NCBI RefSeq assembly: GCF_011604685.1
Contig: NZ_CP050063.1
Span: 1,076,501 to 1,140,500, forward strand
DNA: 64,000 bases
DNA from: Spirosoma aureum
GTDB taxonomy: Bacteria > Bacteroidota > Bacteroidia > Cytophagales > Spirosomataceae
Reading direction: 5' to 3'
This document shows positions 33,901 to 41,459 of the stretch, piece after piece. Made by a program: the position numbers and the translations under genes. The stretch's first letter is position 1; the number at the start of each line of letters is the position of its first letter. Below the pieces are notes generated by a model. It was given only the letters and a program-made list of their open reading frames with translations. It ran no database searches and was not told where the DNA came from.

Positions 33901-34071
33901 GTATCAGCTAAAAGACCAACTGGCGTAGATGCCAATGGTAGCATTGTTTATAGTGCGGCCGCCACTTCGGTTGATCTTTCCAATGCCAATCAATTCGTGT
34001 ATTCGAGAAATACTTCACAATTTGGTATGAATGGCCGATTCCTGTTCGCCCGTTTAAACTTTACATTTTAA
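30997..34071 (+). CDS. TonB-dependent receptor (large, carboxypeptidase-like N-terminal domain)
   Basis: A 1024-residue outer-membrane receptor. A signal peptide (cleavage after STALAQ) leads into a CarboxypepD_reg-like domain (about 28-110: GRITDAMTKASIPGATIVVV, SFVGYQTQSV). A TonB-box-like LSEVVVTGTRSAGR and a full plug (about 130-250: LRGLGPDQVLVLLNGKRRHTS, IEVLRDGAAAQYGSDAIAGIIN) follow. The barrel includes GFRAPSLAQIYF and ends FLFARLNFTF. The QVLVLLNGKRRH and RGSVGTDLNAIP motifs resemble receptors for organic ligands or siderophores rather than SusC. An alternative ATG is six codons in. No partner gene adjoins and the ligand is unknown. Confidence 0.92.
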   Translation: MRYNYSMNHCMLSVILLLVTFSTALAQGVRGRITDAMTKASIPGATIVVVNSNVGTTADASGDYTLKLNPGSYSLRVSFVGYQTQSVTVNVSGNETVDVALTETTASLSEVVVTGTRSAGRVKTESPVPVDIISMQQLTTQAPQNNLNQILNMVAPSFTSNTATVADGTDHIDPAQLRGLGPDQVLVLLNGKRRHTSSLVNVNGTPGRGSVGTDLNAIPAFAIDRIEVLRDGAAAQYGSDAIAGIINVKMKESTGKLALSVYGGGNFSQGSNNFKGGMDGRNLQIDANYGVRIGKAGFINVTGSAQMRNSTSRAMPTTSTLFNRYNAIEYRTLQAGGNVNTLPTSIDAIKKGALGVTYFDAATQASIAGASTIADLRTILAPDVTDNELAARGLQRSDFNMRVGQSNLKSIQFFANSAIPINENHEFYAFGGYGRRTGDAAGFYRNPNQARAYTGIFINGFLPEIHSEIIDASFAAGFRGKLGSFNYDLSNTFGSNTFNYGVENTVNATLLDKSPTVFKAGGLNFKQNTINFDLSRKFGVLSGLNLAFGAEGRFESYRIKAGDENSWARYDVNGQVITTSTQVAPSDFFGSARPGGSQVFPGFRPENESATKDANRQSMALYADAELDVTSRWLVEGAVRFENYSDFGSTTNFKLATRYKLTNNINIRGAASTGFRAPSLAQIYFNSTSTQFVGGVPFEVGTFSNASRPAELLGIPKLKQEESRSISAGFTAKIPGANLTITADGYFIRINDRVILTDQFARPSNSAAPSPTFFFPEGTPQRQLQNLFDQANATAATFFSNAIDTESKGIDLVISHRATFGGGISLRSDLAGTVSQTKQVGDIKASKILADNGQINRYYSEMSRVYLQEAVPRAKFNLSNTLTLNKFDFFLRNVYFGKVTDPNTVDVNGDGIIGAIIVNGQAVENEHPVWGGRVITDLSIGYQVNNALKVVVGANNIFDIYPDKNYGPVSAKRPTGVDANGSIVYSAAATSVDLSNANQFVYSRNTSQFGMNGRFLFARLNFTF

Positions 34072-34100
34072 TTGACTGACGCATTCGAAAAGGGATAGTA

Positions 34101-34149
34101 CTACAATAGAAAAAGAGTCGCTAAGCAGGCGACTCTTTTTCTATTGTAG
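34101..34149. terminator. 21-bp bidirectional terminator after the TonB receptor
   Basis: Perfect arms 34101-34121 and 34129-34149 (loop TAAGCAG) contain AAAAAG and CTTTTT tracts, so either strand ends in a U-rich run. A second hairpin (AGCCTTTC, 34152-34159, with GAAAGGCT, 34183-34190) follows before the convergent SDR gene. Confidence 0.85.
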
Positions 34150-34214
34150 AAAGCCTTTCACTCAGCAGTGGCATCGCACGACGAAAGGCTTCTGTATAAT
34201 GAAACCAGATTAAA

Positions 34215-35006
34215 TCACTTGGGAGCCATCCGAATGGCTCCATCCAGTCGAATCACTTCTCCGTTCAGAATTGGATTCTCAATAATACTTTTAACCAGCA
34301 TAGCGTATTCGTCCGGTCGGCCAAGTCGCGAAGGAAACGGTACTTGCTGGCCAAGAGACAGACGTGCTTCTTCCGGCAATCCCATCAATAAGGGCGTTTC
34401 AAACAAGCCTGGTGCAATGGTCATTACCCGAATGCCTGAGCGGGCCAGGTCGCGGGCAATGGGCAACGTCATGCTTACAATACCTCCTTTAGATGCCGAG
34501 TAAGCAGCCTGCCCTATTTGTCCGTCGTAGGCCGCGACGGATGCCGTGTTGATGATCACCCCACGCTCACCTTCAAACGGTTTCTCAGGATTGGGTTCGT
34601 TATGTTCCATAGCCAGAGCGACCAGCCGAATCACGTTGAACGTGCCGATTAGGTTGATGGAAATAACTTTCTGAAAAGCCGCCAGTGAATGTGCGCCGTA
34701 AACACCATCGACTTTGCCCACTGTTTTGCGGGCTTCGGCAATACCCGCACAGTTTACGGTAATATGTAAACCGCCGAATGTTTCAATGGCAAGGTTGACT
34801 GCTGCCTGAACATCAGCTTCATCGGTGACGTTGGTTTTGATGAATCGAACGGTTGCCCCTAATTCTTCGGCAAGGGCATGACCTCGTTCTTCGTTTAGGT
34901 CTACAATAACAACATTCGCGCCGTTCGATGCTAACAGGCGGGTAGTGGCTTCGCCCAGGCCGGAAGCTCCTCCGGTGACCAGTGCGGTTGATGAGTTTAG
35001 GTGCAT
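34215..35006 (-). CDS. SDR oxidoreductase, 3-hydroxyacyl-CoA dehydrogenase type II-like
   Basis: This 263-residue short-chain dehydrogenase has a Rossmann [10 protein letters not shown] (about 10-19), VDLNEERG with an acidic residue selecting NAD(H), NCAGIAEA, catalytic Ser in INTASVAAY, and Tyr/Lys in YSASKGG (YxxxK). The C-terminal [16 protein letters not shown] loop and the insert around [13 protein letters not shown] match the HSD17B10/type II 3-hydroxyacyl-CoA dehydrogenase branch, which oxidises branched or short-chain hydroxyacyl-CoAs. No other beta-oxidation gene adjoins. It is followed leftward by the convergent TonB-receptor terminator. Confidence 0.9.
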   Translation of the reverse strand: MHLNSSTALVTGGASGLGEATTRLLASNGANVVIVDLNEERGHALAEELGATVRFIKTNVTDEADVQAAVNLAIETFGGLHITVNCAGIAEARKTVGKVDGVYGAHSLAAFQKVISINLIGTFNVIRLVALAMEHNEPNPEKPFEGERGVIINTASVAAYDGQIGQAAYSASKGGIVSMTLPIARDLARSGIRVMTIAPGLFETPLLMGLPEEARLSLGQQVPFPSRLGRPDEYAMLVKSIIENPILNGEVIRLDGAIRMAPK

Positions 35007-35086
35007 ACAATAGTCGTTGATTCTATTCCTGCCCGAATTAATCGCTACCGGGCTATTGGGAAATGATTTTCCATACCCGAGCCGGT

Positions 35087-35776
35087 TTATAGAATGGCCA
35101 TGAGTTCTTTCCAGTGGCGAATGTCGTACGTTGGCTGATCATCGACGGCGATTGCTTGCGGATTATAGAACACAGTATCCAGACCAACCCCCTTGGCGCC
35201 CATAATATCGGCCTCGTAGTTATCGCCAATCATCAGACTTTCGCTGGTTGTGGCTCCGCTAATTTCCAGTGCGTATTGAAACACGAGCGGATCGGGCTTC
35301 TTGGCGTTCGCGTTTTCACTCGTAATCACATGAGTGAAATAATGCGCGATTTCGGCACTATCCATCTTGATGGCCTGAATTTCGGCAAAGCCATTGGTGA
35401 TGATGTGCATTGTATAACGGCCCTTCAGGTAATCCAGAATTTCCCTGGCCGAATCCAGCAGATGGGGCTTTCGGGGAAGCAATCGCAGGTATTCGGCATT
35501 TAGATCGGTATGGACGGTTGCCTCATCGACGCCAAGCGACTGAAACACCAGCGGAAAACGATGCTTTCGGATGTAGCTGTGTTCAATACGATTCTTGTCA
35601 TAATCAGCCCACAATTGCCGGTTTATGGCAATAAAGTGACGACTGAATTCTTCCGCCGATGGAATGCCTAAATCGCTCAGCCGAAACGTTTCGAACAACT
35701 CGGTCAGGGACTCTGCCGAATTGCGGTCGAAATCCCATAACGTATGATCAAGGTCGAAGAAAAGGTGCTTGTACAT
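35087..35776 (-). CDS. yjjG: YjjG-family pyrimidine nucleotide 5'-nucleotidase (HAD superfamily)
   Basis: A 229-residue HAD phosphatase: motif [13 protein letters not shown] (nucleophile Asp about residue 8), motif II IITNG, motif III Lys in AKKPDP and motif [11 protein letters not shown]. YjjG enzymes clear non-canonical or excess pyrimidine nucleotides. The ATG at 35776 (MYKHLFF) is chosen over an in-frame ATG at 35788. The latter falls in the arm of a hairpin, and relatives begin just before the [10 protein letters not shown] motif. It lies between the SDR and ferredoxin genes on the same strand. Confidence 0.92.
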   Translation of the reverse strand: MYKHLFFDLDHTLWDFDRNSAESLTELFETFRLSDLGIPSAEEFSRHFIAINRQLWADYDKNRIEHSYIRKHRFPLVFQSLGVDEATVHTDLNAEYLRLLPRKPHLLDSAREILDYLKGRYTMHIITNGFAEIQAIKMDSAEIAHYFTHVITSENANAKKPDPLVFQYALEISGATTSESLMIGDNYEADIMGAKGVGLDTVFYNPQAIAVDDQPTYDIRHWKELMAIL

Positions 35777-35787
35777 TGGATATGGCA

Positions 35788-35827
35788 TTTCGGTTTACAG
35801 TATTAATCCAACTACCGTAAACCGAAA
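35788..35827 (-). terminator. Hairpin between ferredoxin gene and yjjG
   Basis: An 11-bp stem TTTCGGTTTAC (35788-35798) with GTAAACCGAAA (35817-35827), just after the stop of the ferredoxin gene (35831) and before the yjjG start. No strong T-run follows. Confidence 0.5.
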
Positions 35828-35830
35828 CCG

Positions 35831-36136
35831 TTAAAAATCCAGCTTCAGGCGTTCTACTGGCTGGTCGTTGATTAAGTGACTTTCTACGATTTCATTAACG
35901 TCTGACAGTTGAACATTACCATAATAAGTCCCTTCCGGGTAAACAACCAGTGTTGGTCCGAACGCGCAGGCATCGAGGCAGCCAGTGCGTTGTGCCCGCA
36001 TTTCTTTCAACAGACCACGCTCGGCCAGAGCCGCTTTAAATGCGTCGACTAATTCGTTGCCGTGGGCTTCCCCGCAGGATTTTTTCGGGGCTGCTTTCTG
36101 GTTATTACAGATGAAAACGTGCTTTTTGTATTTCAT
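35831..36136 (-). CDS. Thioredoxin-like [2Fe-2S] ferredoxin
   Basis: A 101-residue protein with four cysteines in the order expected for the thioredoxin-like ferredoxins: Cys10 in VFICNNQ, Cys21 in KKSCGEAHG, and the pair in TGCLDACAFGP (about 54 and 58). The rest reads GPTLVVYPEGTYYGNV, the usual strand after the cluster loop. These small proteins carry electrons or act in redox sensing; the partner is unknown. A promoter with an exact TACCTTTG -7 box lies 23 nt upstream. Confidence 0.9.
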   Translation of the reverse strand: MKYKKHVFICNNQKAAPKKSCGEAHGNELVDAFKAALAERGLLKEMRAQRTGCLDACAFGPTLVVYPEGTYYGNVQLSDVNEIVESHLINDQPVERLKLDF

Positions 36137-36158
36137 GGAGTTGCATTAAATCTAATCC

Positions 36159-36191
36159 CAAAGGTACGCAACGAACCTGAGGTGCTGGCAA
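36159..36191 (-). promoter_or_regulatory. Promoter of the ferredoxin gene
   Basis: The reverse strand has TACCTTTG (36159-36166), the commonest Bacteroidota -7 box, and a TTG (36189-36191) 22 nt further upstream as the -33 element. It is 23 nt before the ATG at 36136. Confidence 0.6.
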
Positions 36192-36234
36192 CAAGTGCGA
36201 CTATAACGTTGATGTATGATCGCACTATTGTCAA

Positions 36235-37281
36235 CTATTTCTTTTTGGCCACGACCATTACCCGGCCCGGCATGGTGTAGTACTTCACTAGTTTGTGAGG
36301 TTTCAGGCCGGCGGTTTGCTGCCACTGCTGGATTTCGGCGACGGAATAATTCCCCGCCGTGCTGCTCAGACCATAAAATAAATCGGTACTACTACCAATC
36401 AAATCAGGTTTTGATCCTAACTTGGGTCGGATAAACTCATTGACAATGAACACTCCGCCTGACCGTAGCGCTCGGGCAACTTTATCCGTAACGAGTTGAT
36501 TTTGTTCCGGCGTAAAATGGTGGGCCAGACTTGACAACAGAATAATGTCGAACGCATTCTCCCCAAAATCATCGATCAGGGCATTGCCCGGCCGGTAGGT
36601 TACCCGGTCGCCCAGACCTTGCCGGGCCAATAAGGGAGACGCTTGCTCAATAGCCTGCGGCAAATCCAGAATGATAGATGATAGTGCGGGGAGTCTCCGG
36701 CAGAGCGCAGCCGAATGCTGACCATGGGAACCGCCAATGTCAAGCATGCTGGTGGCTACTTTCGGGACGGGTGCCCGTCGGCCAAATTCACGTGCTTCAG
36801 TATTGGTGGCAGCTAGCATGGCCTCCTGATAATAGCGCCATTGCTCATTGGACAGGGCATTGTGGTATTGAATGCCAATACCGGTTTGTAAGTACTCACC
36901 CAGATGATCCATCCATTCCCAAACGACGCGGTTGTTAAAAATCATCATGCCATATACCGATGATGGATCGTCTTTGAGCGTAAACCTCCGGGCCATTCGA
37001 GTCAGCGCAAAGCGATTATTCTGGTAGGTAAAATAGCCCATTGCCGTTAAAAGTCCCATTAATTCACCCAGTGCTTTTTGATTCAGCCGGAGTTTGGTAG
37101 CTAGCTCATCAAGTGTTTGGTCTTCATCTTTAACGGCCTCAAATACCCCCTTATCGGCTGCTTCGAGTACAGCCTTGGCCAAAACAGGCATGATCTGAAC
37201 ATGAAGGAGAGGAATAGGGGCGAGGTTAGCACGGAGGGCAAGCCATTCAAGTGGGTTTTCGGGTGAGATCGTCAGTTGCAT
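36235..37281 (-). CDS. SAM-dependent O-methyltransferase (dimerisation domain plus class I fold)
   Basis: This 348-residue protein has an N-terminal winged-helix dimerisation domain (about 15-100: LDELATKLRLNQKALGELMGLL, GYFTYQNNRFALT) of the plant-type/hydroxyindole O-methyltransferase family. A Rossmann methyltransferase domain follows: SMLDIGGSHGQHSAAL (SAM motif I, about residue 183), IILDLPQAIE, VTYRPGNALID, LLSSLAHHFTPEQ and GGVFIVNEFIRP. The pairing suggests methylation of a small aromatic or polyketide-like substrate. No biosynthetic cluster surrounds it, so the substrate is unknown. Confidence 0.88.
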   Translation of the reverse strand: MQLTISPENPLEWLALRANLAPIPLLHVQIMPVLAKAVLEAADKGVFEAVKDEDQTLDELATKLRLNQKALGELMGLLTAMGYFTYQNNRFALTRMARRFTLKDDPSSVYGMMIFNNRVVWEWMDHLGEYLQTGIGIQYHNALSNEQWRYYQEAMLAATNTEAREFGRRAPVPKVATSMLDIGGSHGQHSAALCRRLPALSSIILDLPQAIEQASPLLARQGLGDRVTYRPGNALIDDFGENAFDIILLSSLAHHFTPEQNQLVTDKVARALRSGGVFIVNEFIRPKLGSKPDLIGSSTDLFYGLSSTAGNYSVAEIQQWQQTAGLKPHKLVKYYTMPGRVMVVAKKK

Positions 37282-37417
37282 AGAGAATGTTGCGTCTGTT
37301 CTTACAACTCACTAAAGTTAAAATTGGCTTGCCGCAGGTAAATTATTTCATGAAATAAATTTGTGCCATATAGGTTATAAATGATACTAAAATAGTCACT
37401 AAAATATCTATTGTATT

Positions 37418-37425
37418 TATATTTG
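37418..37425 (+). promoter_or_regulatory. Candidate -7 element of the Wzi-family gene
   Basis: TATATTTG is an exact TAnnTTTG match 68 nt before the ATG at 37494. Just upstream, ACTAAAATA is repeated (37386-37394 and 37399-37407, 13-nt period). The -33 box is unclear. Confidence 0.4.
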
Positions 37426-37493
37426 TAAGGCCAATAAACTAAAGCCCTGATGAAGGTGGGTTGATTGCTTATCGGTGCCTCACCGTCTACTTC

Positions 37494-39026
37494 ATGCGTT
37501 CGTATTTCTTATTGTTGTTTATCTGGTCTACAGCCGCTTTCGGGCAATCTGATTCGGTTCGTAAACCTATTGCTGGATTTGTTGAAACGGGCTTATCAGT
37601 GGGCACACCATCACAAACGCCTTTCTGGTTACGGGCTAAACAATATGGAATTGTTCCTGATCAAATAAGTTTTGATCAATTGCGGGCGGGTTTCTCCAGA
37701 CATTACAGTCAGCCTGTACGAAAACTGGATTGGGGTTTAGGCGTCGAAGCTGTAGTTAACATTGGGCAAAGTCGTCGCTTTATCCTACCAGAATTATACG
37801 TTAAGGGAAGGGTAGGGGTGCTGGAATTCATGGCTGGCCGTCGGCGCAAGGTTGTCGGATTGGCCGATACACTGCTTGGCGTGGGTCCAATGGCCTGGTC
37901 GGGTAATGCGCTACCCATCCCGGAAATACAGATTAGTTTACCTGAATACGTGCCGATCGGTTTTACGAAAGGATTGATCGCTTTCAAAGGATTTTACTCA
38001 CATGGCTGGTTCGATAATCGTGGGCCCGTGAAAGGCTCCTTTCTCCATCAGAAAGCATTTTATGGGCGATTGGGCAAACCAAACTGGTCGCTAAAACTCT
38101 ACGCAGGCTTTAACCACCAGGTACAATGGGGAGGGCGTAGCGATGTGTTTACGAGTGATGTGGTCATTAAAAACGGCCGCTTCCCAACCTCGCTGGCTGA
38201 TTATTTTGACATTATATCAGGTACAAGCTTAGGGGCCAAAGAGGACACAGATACCTCACGCATCAGCAAAGGTGACCGCGAAAATCGCATTGGAAACCAT
38301 CTGGGAACGATTGATTTAGGAGCTGAATGGACAGGAAAACACTTTTCTGTATGGGTGTATCGGCAGAGTTATTACGAAGATGGCTCTTTGTTTTACCTGA
38401 TTAATATTGCCGATGGTCTGAACGGAATCCGAATCCAACGATCTGGCGCCCAAACCCGTAGATTTCAGATTCGTGAAATTGTCGCAGAGTTTTTATACAC
38501 GCTTAGTCAGGGCGGGCCAACATTTGGTAATCTCCCTGCCGAACGAGGAGCCGATAATTATTTTAACCACACACAATATATTGATGGCTGGTCATACGGC
38601 GGTCGGGGTATTGGAACCCCGTTTATCGGCTATTATGGCGAAAGCCGGGTAGAACTACCGGCGGCTGTCAAAGCAAATTATACCAATGGCGCTTACCGAC
38701 TTTTTACCAATAATAATCGAGTGCGTGTTTTGCACGTAGGTTTAGCGGGTACGGTAGCTACGCACTACGCATTTCGGTTGTTGTGTTCACTAAGCGATAA
38801 TCTGGGCACCTATGCCATTGCCTTTCCGAAAAATACCCGGCAATTATCAGCGTTGCTTTCGGTGAGTGCCCCATTTAAGGGAAAGCCGGACTGGATTGCC
38901 CGTGTAATGATTGCTGTCGATCGGGGCAAATTGCTGCCAAACAGTACCGGAATCTATTTTAGTCTTCGTAAGACGTGGGGTTTCGCACAAGCACGATTTG
39001 TGAACGCCAACACATCCGGTTTTTAG
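37494..39026 (+). CDS. Capsule assembly Wzi-family outer-membrane protein
   Basis: From the ATG at 37494 (the frame opens at 37461) the product has a signal peptide (MRSYFLLLFIWSTAAFGQ) and about 510 residues. The start of the mature part, FVETGLSVGTPSQTPFWLRAKQYGIVP, is the typical entry of Bacteroidota Wzi-like proteins. Many amphipathic strands follow with aromatic ends (WFDNRGPVKGSFLHQKAFYGRL, WGGRSDVF, YWxxG-like turns). Wzi is an 18-strand outer-membrane lectin that anchors capsule. No capsule cluster is adjacent; the Gfo/Idh gene is convergent. Confidence 0.85.
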   Translation: MRSYFLLLFIWSTAAFGQSDSVRKPIAGFVETGLSVGTPSQTPFWLRAKQYGIVPDQISFDQLRAGFSRHYSQPVRKLDWGLGVEAVVNIGQSRRFILPELYVKGRVGVLEFMAGRRRKVVGLADTLLGVGPMAWSGNALPIPEIQISLPEYVPIGFTKGLIAFKGFYSHGWFDNRGPVKGSFLHQKAFYGRLGKPNWSLKLYAGFNHQVQWGGRSDVFTSDVVIKNGRFPTSLADYFDIISGTSLGAKEDTDTSRISKGDRENRIGNHLGTIDLGAEWTGKHFSVWVYRQSYYEDGSLFYLINIADGLNGIRIQRSGAQTRRFQIREIVAEFLYTLSQGGPTFGNLPAERGADNYFNHTQYIDGWSYGGRGIGTPFIGYYGESRVELPAAVKANYTNGAYRLFTNNNRVRVLHVGLAGTVATHYAFRLLCSLSDNLGTYAIAFPKNTRQLSALLSVSAPFKGKPDWIARVMIAVDRGKLLPNSTGIYFSLRKTWGFAQARFVNANTSGF

Positions 39027-39182
39027 AGAGTCTCTGATTAATGAATAGGCTGAACGGCATTATGCAGGGCAAACCATGTCTGATCTAACTCCTGTTCAAT
39101 ATGCTGCCAGTCAATGTTAGTATAGCTAGAGGAACGAAAGGATGAAAAATTAAGGTTTGATTTTCAGAGGTTTAAAATGCAA

Positions 39183-39223
39183 AAGCACCCCACCAGAAAA
39201 TATGAATCTTGGGCGGGGTGCTT
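39183..39223. terminator. Bidirectional terminator between Wzi-like and Gfo/Idh genes
   Basis: AAGCACCCC (39183-39191) pairs with GGGGTGCTT (39215-39223), extended by CC/GG after one mismatch. It lies between two convergent stop codons, with T-rich DNA following on the leftward strand. Confidence 0.75.
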
Positions 39224-39240
39224 CCTGAAAAAAGAGTGGG

Positions 39241-40692
39241 TTACGATTTTTTTGCTGTTGCTTTGGCTGAGGCAAGCGTTTTCTTAGGTGCTGTTTTAGC
39301 CGCTGGATTTTTCTGGGTCATCGTGACAGGGTCCCAGTAAACGACCTTCTGCTCAAAATAGCTTTCATTACAGGCCAGTACCGGAGCCGCTGCCCGGAAA
39401 CCGAACACCGGATCTTCAACGGTTCCCTGGCTTCCAAGACGCACATTTTCGAAGAAATTGGCGAAGTGTTTAGCATGGGCATCGTCATCTTTCGGTGCTT
39501 CAAACTTCACTTCCTTTACGGGTTCTGCAGCGCGTGTTTCGGGCGGATACTGTGCGTCGTATTGCTTCACAAACTCCTGTTGTACAGGCTCGGTAAACGT
39601 AAAGAAACTATCGTAGCCACCGTAACCCGGAGCAACTGGCAGTTTCTTCTTGGTCATGATAAGGTTGTTTTCCGAAAACTCGATCTGTCCTTCACTACCA
39701 ATAATCCGTGTTACGTCGTTGATTTTACCTGCATTGGCAAAATTCACCCGCAAAACCATCTGGAAGGCTTCGTGTTGATCGGTTTTGGGGTAGTCCATAA
39801 TGCACGACATGACATCAGGTACATCACGCCCATCTTTCCAGTAGGCAAGATTTCCTGATGAGTAAATGCGCGTTGGGCCGAGTGTGTTTGTTACAAAATG
39901 AACGCCCGTAATTAAGTGGATGAACAAATCACCTGCGACGCCCGTACCGTAGTCTTTATAGTTCCTCCAGCGGAAAAATCGTTTGGCATCAAATGGACGC
40001 TTCGGTGCGTCGCCCAGAAAGCGATCCCAGTCAAGGGTTTGGGTCGATGCGTCGGGTGGAATGGAATATTGCCAGGCGCCAATGGCATTGAAACGATCGT
40101 TATTCGATTCGATGTAGTTAATCGGGCCAATTTCGCCAGCATCAACGAGCCGTTTGGCTTCCTGAAAGGCGGCACTACTGATTCGCTGACTACCCACCTG
40201 CATCGTCTTCCCTGATTTCTTCCAAGCATCGATTACCGCTTTTCCCTCGCTCAGGTGCTGTACCATCGGTTTCTCGCAATAGACGTTCTTGCCTGCCTTG
40301 AGGGCAGCAATGGTTATGTGATCGTGCCAGTGGTCGGGCACAACGACAATAACAGCATCGATGTCGGGGCGGGCCAGGATTTCGCGGTAATCGCGGGTGG
40401 CGAAAAGCTCTTTGTCTTTACCGAATGCAGTTTTAGCGTGCTCAAGCCGACCATCATACAGATCAGACACACCAACCAATTCGACATCGGGGTTGCGCAG
40501 AGCCGCTCTGGTATCGAAGTTGCCCTGAATTCCCATGCCGATTGTGGCCAGCCGAATTTTGTCGTTCGGGCTGATTTTCATCAAATTCGGAATGTAGGAC
40601 GGCATCCCGAATGGTCGGGCTACGCTCTCTGTTGCGACCAGCGCCGAAGCCGCCGACAGGTTTTTGATGAATTTGCGTCTGTTGGATTGCAT
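39241..40692 (-). CDS. Tat-exported Gfo/Idh/MocA-family oxidoreductase
   Basis: From the ATG at 40692 (MQSNRRKFIKNLSAASALVA; the frame extends to 40782) the protein has a twin-arginine signal and about 483 residues. The NAD(P)-binding domain carries IRLATIGMGIQGNFD (about 47-61), VGVSDLYDGRLEHA, DAVIVVVPDHWHDHI and the conserved KNVYCEKPM. The C-terminal alpha/beta domain includes DYGTGVAGDLFIHLI and ends in a Lys/Ala-rich tail. Periplasmic members with bound cofactor act on sugars or glycans in Bacteroidota. The upstream in-frame codons cross a hairpin (40768-40802), which supports the chosen start. Confidence 0.9.
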   Translation of the reverse strand: MQSNRRKFIKNLSAASALVATESVARPFGMPSYIPNLMKISPNDKIRLATIGMGIQGNFDTRAALRNPDVELVGVSDLYDGRLEHAKTAFGKDKELFATRDYREILARPDIDAVIVVVPDHWHDHITIAALKAGKNVYCEKPMVQHLSEGKAVIDAWKKSGKTMQVGSQRISSAAFQEAKRLVDAGEIGPINYIESNNDRFNAIGAWQYSIPPDASTQTLDWDRFLGDAPKRPFDAKRFFRWRNYKDYGTGVAGDLFIHLITGVHFVTNTLGPTRIYSSGNLAYWKDGRDVPDVMSCIMDYPKTDQHEAFQMVLRVNFANAGKINDVTRIIGSEGQIEFSENNLIMTKKKLPVAPGYGGYDSFFTFTEPVQQEFVKQYDAQYPPETRAAEPVKEVKFEAPKDDDAHAKHFANFFENVRLGSQGTVEDPVFGFRAAAPVLACNESYFEQKVVYWDPVTMTQKNPAAKTAPKKTLASAKATAKKS

Positions 40693-40767
40693 GAAGGTAA
40701 GCTTTACACGTGTGCTGATCAAAGCGCGCGACGACAAAAATTTACCTCTCAATCCTGTATTAATCAG

Positions 40768-40802
40768 TCTGGCAACGAACAAATAGCTCGTTCGTTGCCG
40801 GA
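40768..40802 (-). terminator. Hairpin after the small secreted protein gene
   Basis: GGCAACGAAC (40771-40780) pairs with GTTCGTTGCC (40790-40799), extended by three further pairs (one G-U). It is 10 nt beyond the stop of the gene at 40813 in the leftward direction, without a T-run. Confidence 0.55.
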
Positions 40803-40812
40803 CCGGGTTAGA

Positions 40813-41154
40813 TTACTTTTTTTCGAAACGGACTGCTACCCATTGCCGGTCGGTTGGAATCTGGTGGGTGGCGTTCCAGACAAACATTGCCTGCTCCAGT
40901 GCGATGTTTAACAGGCGTTTGGTTTGAAGGCGTTTAATGTTCAGACTGCGATTTACGGTTTCTTCATAAATTAATTTGTGATCATTGGTATAGAACCGTA
41001 CCGTGCATTCATGGCTTTTGGCGGGCGTTTCAACTACCCAGAATCCTTCTTTAGCTACAGGAGGTTCCGATTTCATCTGCGCTTTTGCGGCAAACGAAAA
41101 TGCGACAAGCATGATGGCTACGAAAGCCAGGCGGATTTGTGAGATGGTGTTCAT
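40813..41154 (-). CDS. Small secreted protein of unknown function
   Basis: A 113-residue product with a signal peptide (FVAIMLVAFSFAAKAQ). The mature part of about 88 residues has one Cys (KSHECTVRFYTNDHKLIYEE) and strand-like segments (FWVVETPAK, WVAVRFEKK), then an amphipathic helix. The pattern, reporting a residue string next to VRFYTNDHKLIYEE, occurs in small Cytophagales periplasmic proteins, but I do not recognise a named family. It is alone between a divergent kinase gene and the Gfo/Idh gene. Confidence 0.65.
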   Translation of the reverse strand: MNTISQIRLAFVAIMLVAFSFAAKAQMKSEPPVAKEGFWVVETPAKSHECTVRFYTNDHKLIYEETVNRSLNIKRLQTKRLLNIALEQAMFVWNATHQIPTDRQWVAVRFEKK

Positions 41155-41459
41155 TGTATTGTTGTGTTTTTGGTTGTGGTACTTTCCTGGAGCACATTTC
41201 AGCTTTTAGCCGGACTATGTCTCTGCGGTCTACTTTAGCCGATAACTGAATCAAATGTAGAAACCTCAGTTATAGGCTGCCTGGAATATCGCCCGGTAAC
41301 GCTGGTAGGCCATCAGACAGCAATCAACTGTCTATCAATGTTATTTGCGACCAAATTCTGTTGTTCAGCGACGGAAGAGAGTCGTTTGTCGACTATTGTC
41401 GTGGCTTGTAGGTGAACTGCTTCCGTTTATCTAATTTCGGGTAAGCAATCGGCAGATGT
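41155..41459. other. Divergent intergenic region with one hairpin
   Basis: The 305 bases between the small secreted protein gene and the kinase gene hold both promoters. AGCCGATAACTGA (41237-41249) pairs with TCAGTTATAGGCT (41266-41278) with one mismatch, a possible operator or leader hairpin. No TAnnTTTG match was seen. Confidence 0.4.
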
